Below, one piece after another: positions 29,156 to 40,753 of a stretch of 64,000 nucleotides of DNA. A model generated the notes under the pieces. It was not told the DNA's origin, made no database searches, and was given only the letters and a program-made list of their open reading frames with translations. The DNA is from Caballeronia sp. NK8 (GTDB lineage Bacteria > Pseudomonadota > Gammaproteobacteria > Burkholderiales > Burkholderiaceae). Location of the stretch: positions 124,001 through 188,000 of the forward strand of contig NZ_AP024328.1 in the NCBI RefSeq assembly GCF_018408855.1, written 5' to 3'. Every line of letters begins with the position of its first letter. The stretch's first letter is position 1. Both the position numbers and the translations under genes were made by a program.

Positions 29156-30139
29156 TTAAGCAGTTGAATTTTGAATGGATTGATTCCCTCCGGTTTGGGC
29201 AGTGCCGCGAGTTGTCCACGGCCGGTCGGCGGGTCGCCTATTACGACCACGACGCCGGCCGGCGGTGGACAACTCGCTAGTGATGCCGATTCGGTTTTGT
29301 TCCTCGTGAAGTTGCTCGTAGCGCATCGGCGAGCGGTAACCGATGCCGCTATGGCGACGGCTGACGTTGTACCAACCTTCGATCCACGAGAACAGCGCTT
29401 GCCGTGCCTGTTCGCGGGTTTGGAAGTGTGTGCGGGCGAGCAGTTCACATTCGAGTGTCGCGAAGAAGGCCTCGCACATGGCGTTGTCGAAGCAATCCGC
29501 CACCGTCCCCATCGACAGACGCACGCCAGCTTCACGGCAGCGGCGGCCGAAGGCAATGGACGTGTATTGGCAGCCTTGATCGCTATGGTGAATCACGCCA
29601 GCGGGACGTCGTTGCGCGAGAGCCATATCGAGCGCCCTGAGCATCAGCTCCGTGTACAGGTGATCCGACATCGCCCAACCTACGATCCGGCGGCTGAACA
29701 CGTCGAGCACCACCGCGAGATACAGGAACCCTTCGGCGGTCGGCACGTAGGTCGCATCCGCCACCCACAGTCGATTGGGCTCGTCGGCGCTGAAGTGTCG
29801 TTGCACCAGGTCCGGCGCGGGCCGTGCGTTGGGCTGCCGCCGTGTAGTAGAGATCCAGCGTCGCCGGCTTACGCCACACAGGCCCGCCAGACGCATCAGG
29901 CGGGCAACGCGTTTGCGTCCAACATGCACGCCTTGCTCGGCAAGTTCGAAATGAATGCGAGGCATGCCGTAGGCACCACGCGAGCCTGCGTGGATCGCCC
30001 GGATGCGCGCGAGCAGATCGGCGTCGCCGCACGCTCGCTTCGATGGCGCGCGCTCAAGCCACGCGTAAAAGCCGCTGGCGGAGACCCCGAGCAGCCGTGC
30101 CATCATGGCAATGGGCCATGCGGCCCGATTCGCTTTCAT
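29156..30139 (-). CDS. IS3-family transposase OrfB (DDE integrase)
   Basis: 327 residues. An HTH_21-like segment (GSRGAYGMPRIHFELAEQGV) precedes the rve catalytic core with the DDE residues in VADATYVPTAEGF, VIHHSDQGCQYTS and NAMCEAFFATLECELL. The last ~25 residues (after LHEEQNRIG) run close to the IS end and are low in similarity to usual OrfB tails. All catalytic residues are present, so the element could be active. Confidence 0.9.
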   Translation of the reverse strand: MKANRAAWPIAMMARLLGVSASGFYAWLERAPSKRACGDADLLARIRAIHAGSRGAYGMPRIHFELAEQGVHVGRKRVARLMRLAGLCGVSRRRWISTTRRQPNARPAPDLVQRHFSADEPNRLWVADATYVPTAEGFLYLAVVLDVFSRRIVGWAMSDHLYTELMLRALDMALAQRRPAGVIHHSDQGCQYTSIAFGRRCREAGVRLSMGTVADCFDNAMCEAFFATLECELLARTHFQTREQARQALFSWIEGWYNVSRRHSGIGYRSPMRYEQLHEEQNRIGITSELSTAGRRRGRNRRPADRPWTTRGTAQTGGNQSIQNSTA

Positions 30140-30450
30140 GAACTCGAACCCTTCTCGGGCACCGTTCCGGTCTCCCGTGCGAACCAGGCCGCGGCTTTTG
30201 AGAGGATCTCTCGCTCAAGCTCAAGCTGGCGCACCTTGCGGCGCAGTCGCGTAAGTTCTTCGCGCTCGGCAGTGGTGAGCCCATCGAGCCGTGTACCGGC
30301 GTCACGAGCTGCCTGCGCGACCCAGTTGTAGATGGTTTGCGCCGTCGGCTCAAACTCCTTGGCCAGTTCCTCCGGCGTGCGACCGGCCTTGACCAGTTCG
30401 ACTATCTGGGCCCGGAATTCCGCCGGGTACGGGGTACGGCGCTTCGCCAT
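30136..30450 (-). CDS. IS3-family transposase OrfA
   Basis: 104 residues from the ATG at 30450 (AKRRTPYPAEFRAQIVELVK), with AGGAGGTG nearby upstream. It has an N-terminal helix-turn-helix (RTPEELAKEFEPTAQTIYNW), which recognises the IS ends, and a C-terminal leucine-rich helix (LRRKVRQLELEREILSKAAA) for multimerisation. Its TGA overlaps the orfB ATG, consistent with coupling or a programmed frameshift producing OrfAB. Confidence 0.9.
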   Translation of the reverse strand: MAKRRTPYPAEFRAQIVELVKAGRTPEELAKEFEPTAQTIYNWVAQAARDAGTRLDGLTTAEREELTRLRRKVRQLELEREILSKAAAWFARETGTVPEKGSSS

Positions 30451-30499
30451 AATGGGCACCTCCTGAACAAAAGGATAGATGTCCACGAAAGCGGGTCAA

Positions 30500-30727
30500 C
30501 TCCAAAACCAACTGAAACTGCAGGTTGTGGTGATGCAGTACGCTAAATTCCGGACGAAACCGCGCGACCATGCGGATTACGCGCGCATAAACAAGGCCAC
30601 TCGTTGCCGCGGCAACACCCAAGTCCCGACAAGTCGAATAGTCGCGCAGGCCGCCAGTCTTGAAGTCGTCCTTGACGTAATGGCTAATGACGAAACGCTG
30701 CAGCCCTTCGGGAAGTAAATGTTCCAT
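30500..30727 (-). pseudogene. Cupin-domain protein, 5' fragment cut by the IS3 element
   Basis: Starts at ATG 30727 with GGAGGGGCAT upstream. Reads MEHLLPEGLQRFVISHYVKD, YSTCRDLGVAAATSGLVYAR and HHHNLQFQLV. The RDLG...AT...H-H-x-x-x-FQ pattern is that of small single-domain cupins, where the histidines hold a metal. The fragment ends exactly at the right end of the IS. The remainder of the gene is not found beyond the left end, so insertion was accompanied by loss. Confidence 0.6.
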
Positions 30728-31435
30728 ATGCCCCTCCGACGGAATGGTCAATGGGAAAAGAAACAGCGAACTCACACGGAAAGCAATAGGTCGCCGCACG
30801 CGCCCGGGCCGTCGGTGTTCGCCGCGCCGTTTCCATAACGATGGAGCACCCGGCGCAATGCAGACGCTCGTGACCGGCCGGATTTGGCCGGGAGTGTGGC
30901 AATAGCGGTTGCAAGACGGCTTCGATCCGATGATGACGAAGGACCGTGACCGATCGCGGCAGAGCGCCGGATCCCGATCGTCCTTGCCCGCTTGCGTGAT
31001 GTCCTCGATAAGCTCGGCACGAAAGCTCCGACTCGCGCGGTGCGCCCGTCAAGGTCCGCAAGATCCATTCACACGCCTGGGCAGCGTGTTCAATCGGGCG
31101 CGGGCTGGACACCGCGCGTCAACCTGCATCTCCCGGTCCGCCTTTCGAGAACAAGCGTTCGCCTTTGCGGCACAACCGCGCCGTCTGCACATGCCGCCCC
31201 CATTCGTCAGCCAAAGGAATGGTGTCTTCCGACATTGAATTACAAGCAATGTCTGGAAAAACTAGAATCATCTCCAGTCAGCAACCGAAAGGGAAGCGTC
31301 TCAGGAAAAAGACGGACGATGTTGCAGCACTCAAGTAAACCACGTGGACCTTGCCAATTCGACAGACCACGCGCGGCAAAGACATGTCGCCATTCGCTTG
31401 GCGGCATAGCCGATCAGACGTCGAGGTAGCCGAAC
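30728..31435. other. No recognisable gene
   Basis: Several open frames on both strands, all R/S/P-rich and without domains. Probably the promoter region of the following acyltransferase gene plus decayed DNA. Confidence 0.45.
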
Positions 31436-33017
31436 ATGCTGTTCAATTCCGATTCATTTCTCTTCCTTTTTCTTCCGATTGTGTTCGCCGGTACGTTTCT
31501 GCTCAGTCGTTACCGTCATCGATGGGCTGTCATGTGGCTCGGAGTGGCGTCGCTATGCTTCTATGCGGTGTGGAATCCCCGCTTCGTCGCGCTCTTGCTG
31601 GCATCCATTACGTTCAACTACGGGGCCGCCTGGTGGATCGGCACGAAAAGCAGATGTTTGCGGCCTGGACGCGCTAATTGGGAGACCGCTGCCGCGGTCG
31701 CGGTCAACCTCGCGGTGCTTGGCTACTATAAATATGCGAACTTCTTTATCGACTCGACGAATCACTTCCTGGGCTGGCATCTGGATGTGCTTGCAGTGAT
31801 TCTGCCTTTAGGCATTTCGTTCTTTACCTTCACGCAGATCGCCTTTCTCGTGGACGTCAATCGTGGCGTTGCGCGCGAGTACTGCTTCGCTAACTATTTA
31901 CTGTTCGTCACTTACTTTCCACATCTGATCGCGGACCTGTTCTGCATCACAAGCAGATGATGCCGCAGTTCGGCAATCCGGACACTTTCGAGATCAATCC
32001 GCATAACATAGCGGCCGGGCTAACGGTTTTTGTCCTGGGGCTTGCAAAGAAAGTGCTGATCGCCGACACCTTGGCCCGAGCCGCAACGCCCCTCTTCAGC
32101 GTGGCCAGCGCAGGCGTGCCGCTCACATTCTTTGAGGCGTGGATCGCGGCCTTCGCGTATACGCTGCAACTGTATTTCGATTTCTCGGGCTATTGCGATA
32201 TGGCGGTAGGCATCTCCCTGCTGTTCAACGTCAAACTGCCGATAAACTTCGACTCCCCTTATAAATCCGCGAGCATCATCGACTTCTGGCGACGCTGGCA
32301 CATGACGCTCTCGGCGTTCCTGCGTGATTACCTTTACATACCGCTGGGTGGAAGTCGCAATGGCGGACTGCTGCGCCGCCACGCCAACCTGATGATAACG
32401 ATGCTGCTGGGCGGTCTGTGCATGGCGCGGGCTGGACGTTCGTCGTGTGGGGCGGGCTGCACGGCGCTTATCTGATCATCAATCACGGCTGGCGCGCCCA
32501 TGCCTCGCGCTTTGGCGTCGCTCACACGAGCGCGCCATGGCGGATGGCGAGTGTGGCGCTCACCTTCATCGCGGTAGTCGTTGGATGGGTCTTCTTTCGG
32601 GCCGATAACTTCGCAACCGCATGGAACGTGCTCGCCGGTATGACCGGATTGCACGGCATTTCGCTTCCCGTCGCCCTGCGAGGACACCTGTCCGTCTTCG
32701 AGGGTTCGAAGCTCCATTCAAGCTTGCGCTTTGACGGGCTGATATCGTCGGTGACGCTGCCGAACATCGTGTTTATCGCACTGCTCTTCGGCTCGATTCT
32801 CGTCTGGGCATTCCCCAATCTGCAGCGTCTGCTCGAAGAACACATGTCCGCGGAGAATTCGGACATGCGTTGGCCGGTGACCGCCACTAAGCGAAAGAGC
32901 TTGTCCTTCGTTAATCCGCGCGCGATGCTTGCCGTTATGTCGGCACTTCTTTTCTTCGTCGTGGTCCTGGCGATCAGGTCCGATGGTCCGTCCGAGTTTC
33001 TGTATTTTGAGTTTTGA
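31436..33017 (+). pseudogene. MBOAT-family O-acyltransferase (AlgI-like), two one-base losses
   Basis: Three frames join into one ~525-residue polytopic protein: LFNSDSFLFLFLPIVFAGTF, AVLGYYKYANFF, ILPLGISFFTFTQIAFLVDV, then FDFSGYCDMAVGISLLFNVK and IDFWRRWHMTLSAFLRDYLY. Inserting one G at about 31933 restores HLIAGPVLHHKQMM. Inserting one G at about 32421 restores GLWHGAGWTFVVWGGLHG, which holds the catalytic histidine. The family moves acetyl groups across the inner membrane onto exopolysaccharide. The stop lies just before the AlgX/AlgJ-like gene. Confidence 0.85.
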
Positions 33018-33019
33018 CC

Positions 33020-34060
33020 ATGAGCTACCTGAAAATATTCGCGACTTCGCTGCTGGTGATTGCCTTCGCGTACTTTTCCGTGTCGTTGTTGCTCGCGCCC
33101 GCGCCGATCTCCGCCGAATACTGGGTGCGAGAAATGACCGTGGTCAAGCGAAGTATCGCCAATCACTATCAGGGACAGCGCAAATTGATCATAGCGGCTG
33201 GCTCGAATGTGCTCTTTAGCGTAGACACCGATCGGCTTAGCAGGGATCTTGATATTCCGGTGATCAACTACGGACTTCACGCTGGCCTTGCGCTGGACAA
33301 AATTCTCACCGAGGTCGCATCGGCTGCGGAACGCAATGACACGGTTATCCTGCCGCTGGAGCGGAATACTATTGTGAAGCGGAAGACAGCTCGAATATCA
33401 TCTGGCGGGCCCCGCAACGCGATCGCTTGGGATCACCAGCGCTGGCAGTCATGGTCGACGCTCGAACGGCTCGAAGCCATATCAATGAGCGGTCCTGGGC
33501 TGCTCTTCGAGCTGGCGCTCGCCCGCATTCGCGCGGACGTGGTTTCCGCGCTCGATTGAAGATCGGCTGAAGACGTTCCGTGACAAGGACATTCTGGCCG
33601 AATTCACTCATTCGCCGCGCCCGTCTGCATTCGCCTATTCGGCCTATCACCTCGATAACCTGGGCAACATGCAGCAGATAGACGGCTCGTACTTTACTGG
33701 GCGTGCGGCATCGCCCGAGCAGAAAACCGAGGTGTGCCCGGCAGTTTCCGAACTCTTCAGGAATTCGTGCGGGACATGAACCGCAAGGGCGTGAGCGTCT
33801 ACTTCGCCAATATTCCGTACGTGGCGACGAGCGCTACGCGCGCAGATCGAGTGGAGCAAGCGTCGCGGGAATTCGCGTCGGCGATTGCGCCACTCGGCAC
33901 CGTGCTCGATGATCGGAATCAGCTCGTATTCAACCGTAAGTATTTCTTCAATACAGACCTGCATCTGAACTCGAAGGGCAGAACACTGAGAACCAAGTTT
34001 CTCGAGGATTCGATGAGGAAGGATCCGGCATTGAATCAATGGCTCAATTTAGGTCGATGA
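33020..34060 (+). pseudogene. AlgX/AlgJ-like (SGNH-fold) protein partner of the MBOAT gene, frameshifted
   Basis: Starts at ATG 33020, two bases after the MBOAT stop. An N-terminal membrane anchor (FATSLLVIAFAYFSVSLLLA) is followed by LIIAAGSNVLFSVDTDRLSR, where GSN stands at the expected nucleophile-block position. Frame changes occur near 33555 and 33735, after which LQEFVRDMNRKGVSVYFANI and FFNTDLHLNSKGRTLRT continue to 34060. The D-x-H near the end fits the catalytic aspartate-histidine of SGNH acyl transferases. It would finish O-acetylation in the periplasm. Assigned by position and motif, not by a strong family match. Confidence 0.6.
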
Positions 34061-36810
34061 GCCGTGATTGCATGCGACCTAGCCTCACACTAAGGTGCTC
34101 GCGGAAAATGACGGCGCGGAATGTCGAGCAGGATGGGCGGATTCAACCGATCGATTTGGGCACCGGAGGCGCCGACGTATTCGATTCTCAGAGCGCAAAA
34201 GCACAGACCGCTAACGCCGCGCCGACTCGGCGAGTAACCAACTTTAGAGCGACGGTTCGCTGCATACGGCGAAGTTTTTCAGTCTATTTAGGTTACCTTA
34301 TTCGCGACCCACGTCCAATTCGAAACACGCTTCAGGTGGTTGCTGCTTTGCCCAGTCGATAGCCATTCTCCCACGCGGGTGCCTTGCGCCCTCCGACCGA
34401 ACCAATGACGTCCCGCGCGTTCGGATGTCCGTTGTACGTCGAAGAGAGCCGTCGGATCATCCGTTAGCGAACCTCCGATAGGGGTCGAAGATTGACTATT
34501 CACAAGCGCAAAGTGACCTCCCTTGGTTGAAAGAGGGAGGTCGTCATGGAAGCGCTTAAAAGGGCGCTTGTAAGACTTTGGCACGATCCGATGTTCGCAG
34601 CCGCCGACGACTCGTAGCAGCGCTGCGCTGTCGTCTCCGAAGTGCCCGGACTCGCAGGCGATCGTGCTCATTGCTCCGGTGCCTGAGGACGATCAGAAAA
34701 AAGCGCAAGAAGGCGTCGAACCGTTCGCGCTGTCGGGGATGAGCCCGCTCGTCGCTTGGACGTCCAATACACGCCCGCGCCAATATGTTCTGGCGAAACA
34801 AGGAATCCGCCCCTTCGCCGGCGAGAACCCGCTCAAAGTGAGCCGATTTCGCTGTCAACATTTCTCGCGTGTAAAGGCTTGGTCGCCCCGCTCTCCGAAG
34901 TCAGATTGTTTTACATTTCTCTCAGGTCTTTCAGGGTGTCGTCACCGAGGCAACGACAGCTCTCGTCGGGAATTTTTTAGCCGGAAAGCTCGTCTCGGAT
35001 GATAGAGTACATCGAAAGGCGGACGTAATAAATTATTGGCACGCGAGACTTTTTGGCGCACCGGCGTGGAGTAGGTTCTTATTGGGCAGGGGTTCGCTGT
35101 GGCATACCGTGTGGTTGCAGACCCTTGAGGGCGGCCATCCCGGTGGAAAAGCAGTGGAAGCGTCGCAAGACTTCGGTGCCAGACGCCATGCAGCGCCGAA
35201 CGCGGCAATCACTCAGCGACGTCTTGGTCGGCACGCATTTGAGGCGCGTCAGGGCCGCCTCCAACCGGGGCGAGGATAGCTCCGCATATGATCTTGCCGC
35301 CTTTCGCCGACCACGCGCAGGACTCGCGAGTGTCTCGACCATTTCACGATGGCAGCGAGACAGATTCGCGCATCTTGCCGATTCATTGGAACAGTTAGAC
35401 TCTTTCGGCAGGCAGCGTGTCGGAGGATTCGAGCTCCGGCAGCCAGCGCAATGGATGCGATGTAGGAGTCGGTTAAAAGCCCGTCAATCTAATCTTCAGT
35501 CATTTGATTCGTGCTTTCTAAGTGATCGGCTTGGCTTGACTTATTGCTTTCATGTCCTTAGATTGGGAACCCCACGCCTTCTCGGAACACGACGATGCCA
35601 ATGCTTGTACCATGGCAGGCCAAGCTGGCTTCGAAGGTCATTGCGTCGAACCTTGGTATTCATATTCATTCTGCGCGCCATGGAGTCTTCAAGCTCGGAG
35701 CGATGCTTAACCAGATTACGCCCGAACTGTGTATCAGCATCACGTCTCTCATGCTAGTCAGACGGCGCAAACGTGTTTGGAGATCGGCCGGGCGATTCAC
35801 TGTTCACAGCGGTGTCCGCTCATCCGCGATTCAGACGTAAGGTGCTGATAGATGCAGGGCCCTTCGCGGAAACTGCGTCGACGTCCCTACCGTGTCTTGA
35901 TATACGAACTTCGTAGCATGGGTGAGTGCATGCCGGAGGTCGAGGAACACACGTCTTCAGAGGGCTTGCTCAACGCGCTGCATTGCAGATACCTCATAAA
36001 TGGCATCGCCAGCTTCTCCGATCTTCAAGATGGATGAGATCGATTTTTCATTTTCACATTCCTGCCCTACAGCATATTCCGCTAGCCTGAATTTCAGAGA
36101 TTCTCGGATGAGCTGTATCGAGTGACTTCGCCGGATGGCGGAACTGGCTCACATCTTCTGGATTTCCGAGACATGCTTGCGGGAAGCTTGAATCACCCTG
36201 CGCTTTCCCAAATTCTACATGGGAAAGCGGAGTTGTCCAGAAGGCGAATATATATACTAACCCGACTCGGATAGGGCGGTCAAATGCGCGTTCGAAAACT
36301 CGGGTTTTCAACGTCGAGATCATCGAGCGAAAATGTTGGACACGTTGCCAATTTCTAAGGCTTCTTTGAATCGCGAATTCAGATCAAATGGACGACCAGG
36401 AGTTGCTGGTCTATGGCTGTCATCTTATCCTTCGGAAAGGCGCCACGCATCGGGAGAGCGGAGAATTACCCCAGTGAAATGCTAATGTCTCCAATTGGGG
36501 CAGGATCGGCGAAGCGAAAAGCGCCCCTGACAACATTTTGACAGCGGCCGCGAGAAGGTTCCGAACGAACTGCTCTTTAGCAGCCTCATTGTTTTTTCGT
36601 CACCTTTATCTAGTCGCCTGACAGGCTAGCTTGGTCGAAGAACTGTCTGCTCCAAAGCCATTCGATTGGTGAGTTTGATTTGAGCACGAACGGCGCGCCA
36701 GCTCTGGCGGCTACGGTCTGTTGCAGCTAGGCGGTCGGGCCTCAAGCCGGCTTTGTCGCAGTAAGCGTCGGGTTATCACGCGGCTGCCAATACGAACGAT
36801 CGGATGCGTG
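34061..36810. other. 2.7 kb without assignable genes
   Basis: Both strands carry only short frames. Protein-like scraps occur (for example around 35545-35720 and 35880-36030 on the plus strand), but no domain can be named. Base composition becomes more mixed here than in the preceding 30 kb. It separates the acyltransferase pair from the flippase and sugar genes, and probably consists of heavily decayed surface-polysaccharide genes (inference). Confidence 0.4.
34515..34542. other. Perfect 9-bp inverted repeat (hairpin)
   Basis: GACCTCCCT and AGGGAGGTC are separated by ten bases. There is no T run on either side, so it is a weak terminator candidate at best; it may be a remnant end of a repeat. 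Confidence 0.45.
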
Positions 36811-37503
36811 ATGACGATTCTGAATCCAGCCGTGGCACGGGTGCTCAAGCGTTTGCACTATCCGCCTGACGTGCGTACGCTGGTATGTGGCGTACCCGCT
36901 GAGCCTTCTACACCTTGAAGAGATGATGGCGGAACGCAAAATCTCGGTCGATCATTCAACTGTGTACCGCTGGGCCATCAAGGCATTGCCGTTTCTGTGG
37001 AGGGCTTTTCGTCGTCACAAAAATGCCGTCGGTCGGAGCTAGCGAATGGATGAAACGTACATCAAGGTCCGAGGCGAGTGGAAGTATTTATTATCGCGCA
37101 GTTTGACAAGGAAGGTAACACGGTGGATTCTCTGCTGCGGGCCATCGTGACAGCGCTGCGACGAGGCGCTGCTTCGAAAGGTCAATCGAAGCAAAACGGC
37201 GAGCCCGAGACGGTCACAAGCGATAGAAAGCGGTGCGAACCCAGCCGCGCTGGGTGCTCTCAACGCGGAGCGGCAAACACGATCAAGATTTGCCAGAACA
37301 CGTATTTGAACAATGTTTGTCGAGCAAGAATCTCGGGCGATCAAGCGACGCACGCGGCCCATGCTTGGCTTCAAGAATTTTCGTTGCGCTCGGATCCTGA
37401 TGAGCCGCATTTGCGCTCATGCACACGATTTCCAAGGGGTCAAATGTGAGGCAGCGGCAACGGAAGCACTCACGCTCAGCAGCTTTACCCGCTGGCGGCA
37501 TAG
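36811..37503 (+). pseudogene. IS6-family transposase relic
   Basis: Fragments in three frames give LKRLHYPPDV, LLHLEEMMAERKISVDHSTV followed by YRWAIKALPFLWRAFRRHK, MDETYIKVRGEWKYL with the first catalytic aspartate, GANPAALGALNAERQTRSRF, VEQESRAIKRRTRPMLGFKN around the catalytic glutamate, and a C-terminal THAQQLYPLAA ending in TAG. This is the usual ~230-residue IS6/IS26-like layout. Several frameshifts make it inactive. No clear terminal repeats were identified. Confidence 0.8.
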
Positions 37504-38321
37504 CAATCCTACCTATGTTGCCAAATTGTTTTCCATCTTGCCCTTATCGCGAACGAATCCGCGCCCGCGGTGAAAAGCGCGGTGTCTTAGCCGAATTTGT
37601 CGATCTCGTCAAAGAACTGATCAACCAGCCACCCGCCGCACCGCCGTGCCTCTTTGGCTGATTTCTCAAACGGTGCAATGGTCGGCGAGCGGGTCGACGT
37701 TTTCAGGCCAGCGTCTTTTGAGGCTCCTCAGCGCGAAATGGGCGACATTTGTGAGCTCGTCCGCACGGATCACGACGCGTTTGGCACTGGCGCTCCCGAA
37801 ATCCCTGGTGCCCCAGAACTTGTAGTCAACTGTCTTGCTTAAAATGATTCGGCTCGTCCGACTCTTAGCCACAGCCCCAAGCTTGATGAAGCACTTTATT
37901 GTGACTGACAGTCAATATCCCGAAGGTGCTGGCGCCCGGTTTTCTGGATCTCGACAGGCAGGAGCAATCGTGTCCGCGGAAATGGGTGGCAGAACGGTGC
38001 CTAGCCTCGCTTCTTGTTCATTAGCGATGGTGAAGCGAATCGACAACGCACCGCGCGATGACTTGGACACGCCCAATAGGTTGACTGACGTATGTGAAAT
38101 GAACTCAGCGAAACGAGGCGTGCCACGCATTAAGTCCGGCGCCGCAGGCACTTGATCGTTGAACGAATTTCCGGTCGTGATCGAGACCGCGAGTGTCAGA
38201 AACACCGCAGCCTGCTCAGCAGGTGTGAGTCAGGGAAGTTGGACTAGCGGCAAACCAGAGGCAAGATGCACTGCACTGTATAGCGTCGCCCAAAATCAAT
38301 GATTGACACCGAGATAGAGGC
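37504..38321. other. No assignable gene; possible minus-strand exported protein
   Basis: Two minus-strand frames (37912-38205 and 37666-37872) have more protein-like composition than chance (FLTLAVSITTGNSFNDQVPA; VVIRADELTNVAHFALRSLK) and might be halves of one broken gene. No family recognised. Confidence 0.35.
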
Positions 38322-39587
38322 ATGGTGAGTCCACTCCGACGAAACATTGTTGCGCTTGCGGTTCTGCAAGCCGCTAACATTCTGCTGCCGCTTGCAACGT
38401 TTCCCTATCTACTGCGCGTTCTTCGCCCGGAAAACTTTGGTGCATACGTCTTTGCGCAAGCGATGGTTGGGTATCTCGTGCTGTTGACCGAGTACGGTTT
38501 CAACTGGTCATCCACGGCCCAAGTCGCACGGGTCCAGCACGATCGATACGCAGTATCAAGGATCTTTTGGGCGACCCAGGGAGCAAAGGCCCTCATCGCC
38601 GTGGTCGGCCTCGCTATCCTGTTGCTGGCCGCGTTCTTGGTGCCAAGATTGCGGGAGATGCTGCCAGTGCTGCTGGCGACCTATCCGCTTGTTATTGGGA
38701 CGGTTCTGTTCCCGCAGTGGCTTTTCCAAGGCCTGGAGCGGATGACGTTCACCACGGCTTCGGTCTTGAGCGCAAGGCTGCTCCTGCTTCCGCTCACGTT
38801 CTTTCTTGTACGCTCGTCGGCCGACACATGGATCGCTTCACTCATCAACTCGATGAGCATGGTTGCTGCCGGAGTCGTCTCAATGATTCTGATCGCAAAA
38901 AACCGGCTGATCATCGCGATGTTGCCGACCAGGGCAGACATCATTGAGGTGCTTCGTGACGGCTGGCACACGTTCATCTCCACGGCAGCAATCAGTCTGT
39001 ACACCACCACGAATAGTGTGATGCTTGGATTTCTTGCCGGAGATGTCGCTGTCGGCTATTTTGGCGTGGCGGATAAGGTTCGGAACGTCGCCCAGGCGCC
39101 GCTCGGCCCGCTGGCCAATGCAATCTACCCGCGCGTGACGGCGCTTTTTTCCGAAGATTCCGAAAGGGCGTTTATGCTGGTGCGCAAGATGCTCTACCTG
39201 CTCGGCTCAACCATGCTGCTAGCATCGGTTGCGCTCTGGGCTGGCGCAGAATCGATCGTTCGTATCGCGATGGGGCCCGGATACGAACCGGCCGTCATCG
39301 TCCTGAAATGGATGGCCCTCATACCGCTGCTAGTCTGTGTGAGCAATGTGCTCGGCGTTCAAGTCATGCTGCCGCTAGGCATGAAAAAGAGAGTTAGCGA
39401 GATAACGATTGTTTCCGGCTTGTTCAACCTCACCGTGCTCGTACCGCTTGCGTCGGCGTACGGCGCTCGGGGCGCTGCAATGTCGGCGCTCGCCACTGAA
39501 TTCTTGGTCACGACCTTAATGGCGCTGCACCTGATCAGATGCAAAATTCCGGCTTTCTATACGAGGATGCGCAGAGATGAGATATGA
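38322..39587 (+). CDS. Wzx-type polysaccharide flippase
   Basis: 421 residues with about 12 membrane helices and the N-terminal ANILLPLATFPYLLRVLRPE of the polysaccharide-exporter (MOP) family. GQ-rich loops are replaced by QWLFQGLERMT, a normal family feature. It flips undecaprenyl-linked repeat units across the inner membrane. The gene is intact and its end overlaps the Glf start by 11 bases, so the two were co-translated. It is one of few unbroken genes in the polysaccharide region. Confidence 0.85.
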   Translation: MVSPLRRNIVALAVLQAANILLPLATFPYLLRVLRPENFGAYVFAQAMVGYLVLLTEYGFNWSSTAQVARVQHDRYAVSRIFWATQGAKALIAVVGLAILLLAAFLVPRLREMLPVLLATYPLVIGTVLFPQWLFQGLERMTFTTASVLSARLLLLPLTFFLVRSSADTWIASLINSMSMVAAGVVSMILIAKNRLIIAMLPTRADIIEVLRDGWHTFISTAAISLYTTTNSVMLGFLAGDVAVGYFGVADKVRNVAQAPLGPLANAIYPRVTALFSEDSERAFMLVRKMLYLLGSTMLLASVALWAGAESIVRIAMGPGYEPAVIVLKWMALIPLLVCVSNVLGVQVMLPLGMKKRVSEITIVSGLFNLTVLVPLASAYGARGAAMSALATEFLVTTLMALHLIRCKIPAFYTRMRRDEI

Positions 39588-40741
39588 CTTTCTTATCGTG
39601 GGCGCTGGCTTTGCCGGCTCAGTCTGTGCCGAACGCCTGGCCGCACGCGGGAAGCGCGTACTGGTAGTAGACAAGCGGAATCACATCGGCGGAAACGCAT
39701 ATGACCGTAAAGATGAAAATGGCGTACTGATCCATCCGTATGGCCCGCATATTTTTCATACGAACAGCAAGCGGATATTTGAATATCTCTCCGCCTTCAC
39801 CGATTGGCACTTCTACGAGCACCGCGTTAGAGCGTGGGTAGATGGGAATCTCTATCCAATTCCGATCAATCGCACCACGATCAACAAGCTATACGGCCTC
39901 AATCTGAGCGAGCAGGACACGCTGGTGTTCCTCGAATCTGTACGTGAAGCCCGAGAGACGATCACTACCAGCGAAGACGTAGTACTGAGTAATGTTGGCC
40001 GCGACCTGTGCGAAAAGTTTTTCCGTGGCTACACACGCAAGCAATGGGGACTTGATCTGTCTCAACTGTCTGCGGGGGTCGCGGCGCGAATACCGACGCG
40101 TTCGAACGACGATGACCGGTACTTTACCGACACTTTTCAATTTATGCCGGCGCAAGGCTATACCGCGATGTTCGAAAAAATGCTTGCCAGTCCAGATATC
40201 GAAGTACGTTTGTCGACCGACTACGACGAGATGAAAGCGATTATCGAATATGGTCACGTTGTGTACACCGGACCGATCGACGCGTATTTTGGCTACCGCT
40301 TCGGCAAACTCCCGTATCGAAGCCTGTACTTCGAACATCTGCATCGGAGCGGCGTGGAGCGCCTCCAGCCGACAGGTACGATCAACTATCCAAATGATCA
40401 CGAGTACACGAGGATTACAGAGTTCAAGCACCTTACCGGGCAACAGCATCGGGGAACATCGATTGTGAAGGAATACCCGAGGGCCGAAGGTGAGCCATAC
40501 TATCCGATTCCCCGGAAGGAGAACGAGGCCTTGTTCATGCGCTATAACGCGCTCGCGGAGGAAGTCGACGACGTCACTTTTGTGGGCAGATTGAGCGCCA
40601 GTACCCGGCTATTACAACATGGACCAAGTTGTTGGCGCCGCGCTCAAGGCTGCCGAAGAGGCTTGTCTAAGGAGAAGAGCAATCTTCGCCGAGACTGCCG
40701 ACTGTCTTTCGACGTTCCGAAATCTGACTCCTACGTCATAG
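39577..40741 (+). pseudogene. glf: UDP-galactopyranose mutase, C-terminal frameshift
   Basis: The FAD-binding N-terminus (YDFLIVGAGFAGSVCAERLA), NHIGGNAYDRKDENG and HPYGPHIFHTNSKRIFEYLS are followed by ENAD-type sequence through YYPIPRKENEALFMRYNALA. At about 40600 the frame shifts, and the expected tail YYNMDQVVGAALKAAEEA resumes in another frame to TAG 40739-40741. Only the last ~40 residues are affected, but they contain part of the FAD site. The enzyme converts UDP-galactopyranose to the furanose form, so the polymer made here would contain galactofuranose. Confidence 0.9.
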
Positions 40742-40753
40742 GGAAATTGAGAG

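Larger units (their letters stand above)
29136..30498 (-). mobile_element. IS3-family insertion sequence, apparently intact
   Basis: About 1363 bp bounded by imperfect inverted ends: TGACCCGCTTCCGTGG on the left (29136 onward) and the complement of TGACCCGCTTTCGTGG on the right, ending at 30498. It holds orfA and orfB on the minus strand. No matching flanking duplication was found (GGGGG left, ACTCC right), so the element or its surroundings have been rearranged. The right end truncates a cupin gene. Confidence 0.8.

Noticed and set aside
29171..30331. A 386-codon plus-strand frame across the IS3 element
   Set aside because: Antisense to OrfB and OrfA, which carry the DDE residues and helix-turn-helix.
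34515..34542. Rho-independent terminator
   Set aside because: The hairpin is good, but no T run follows on either strand and no gene ends nearby.
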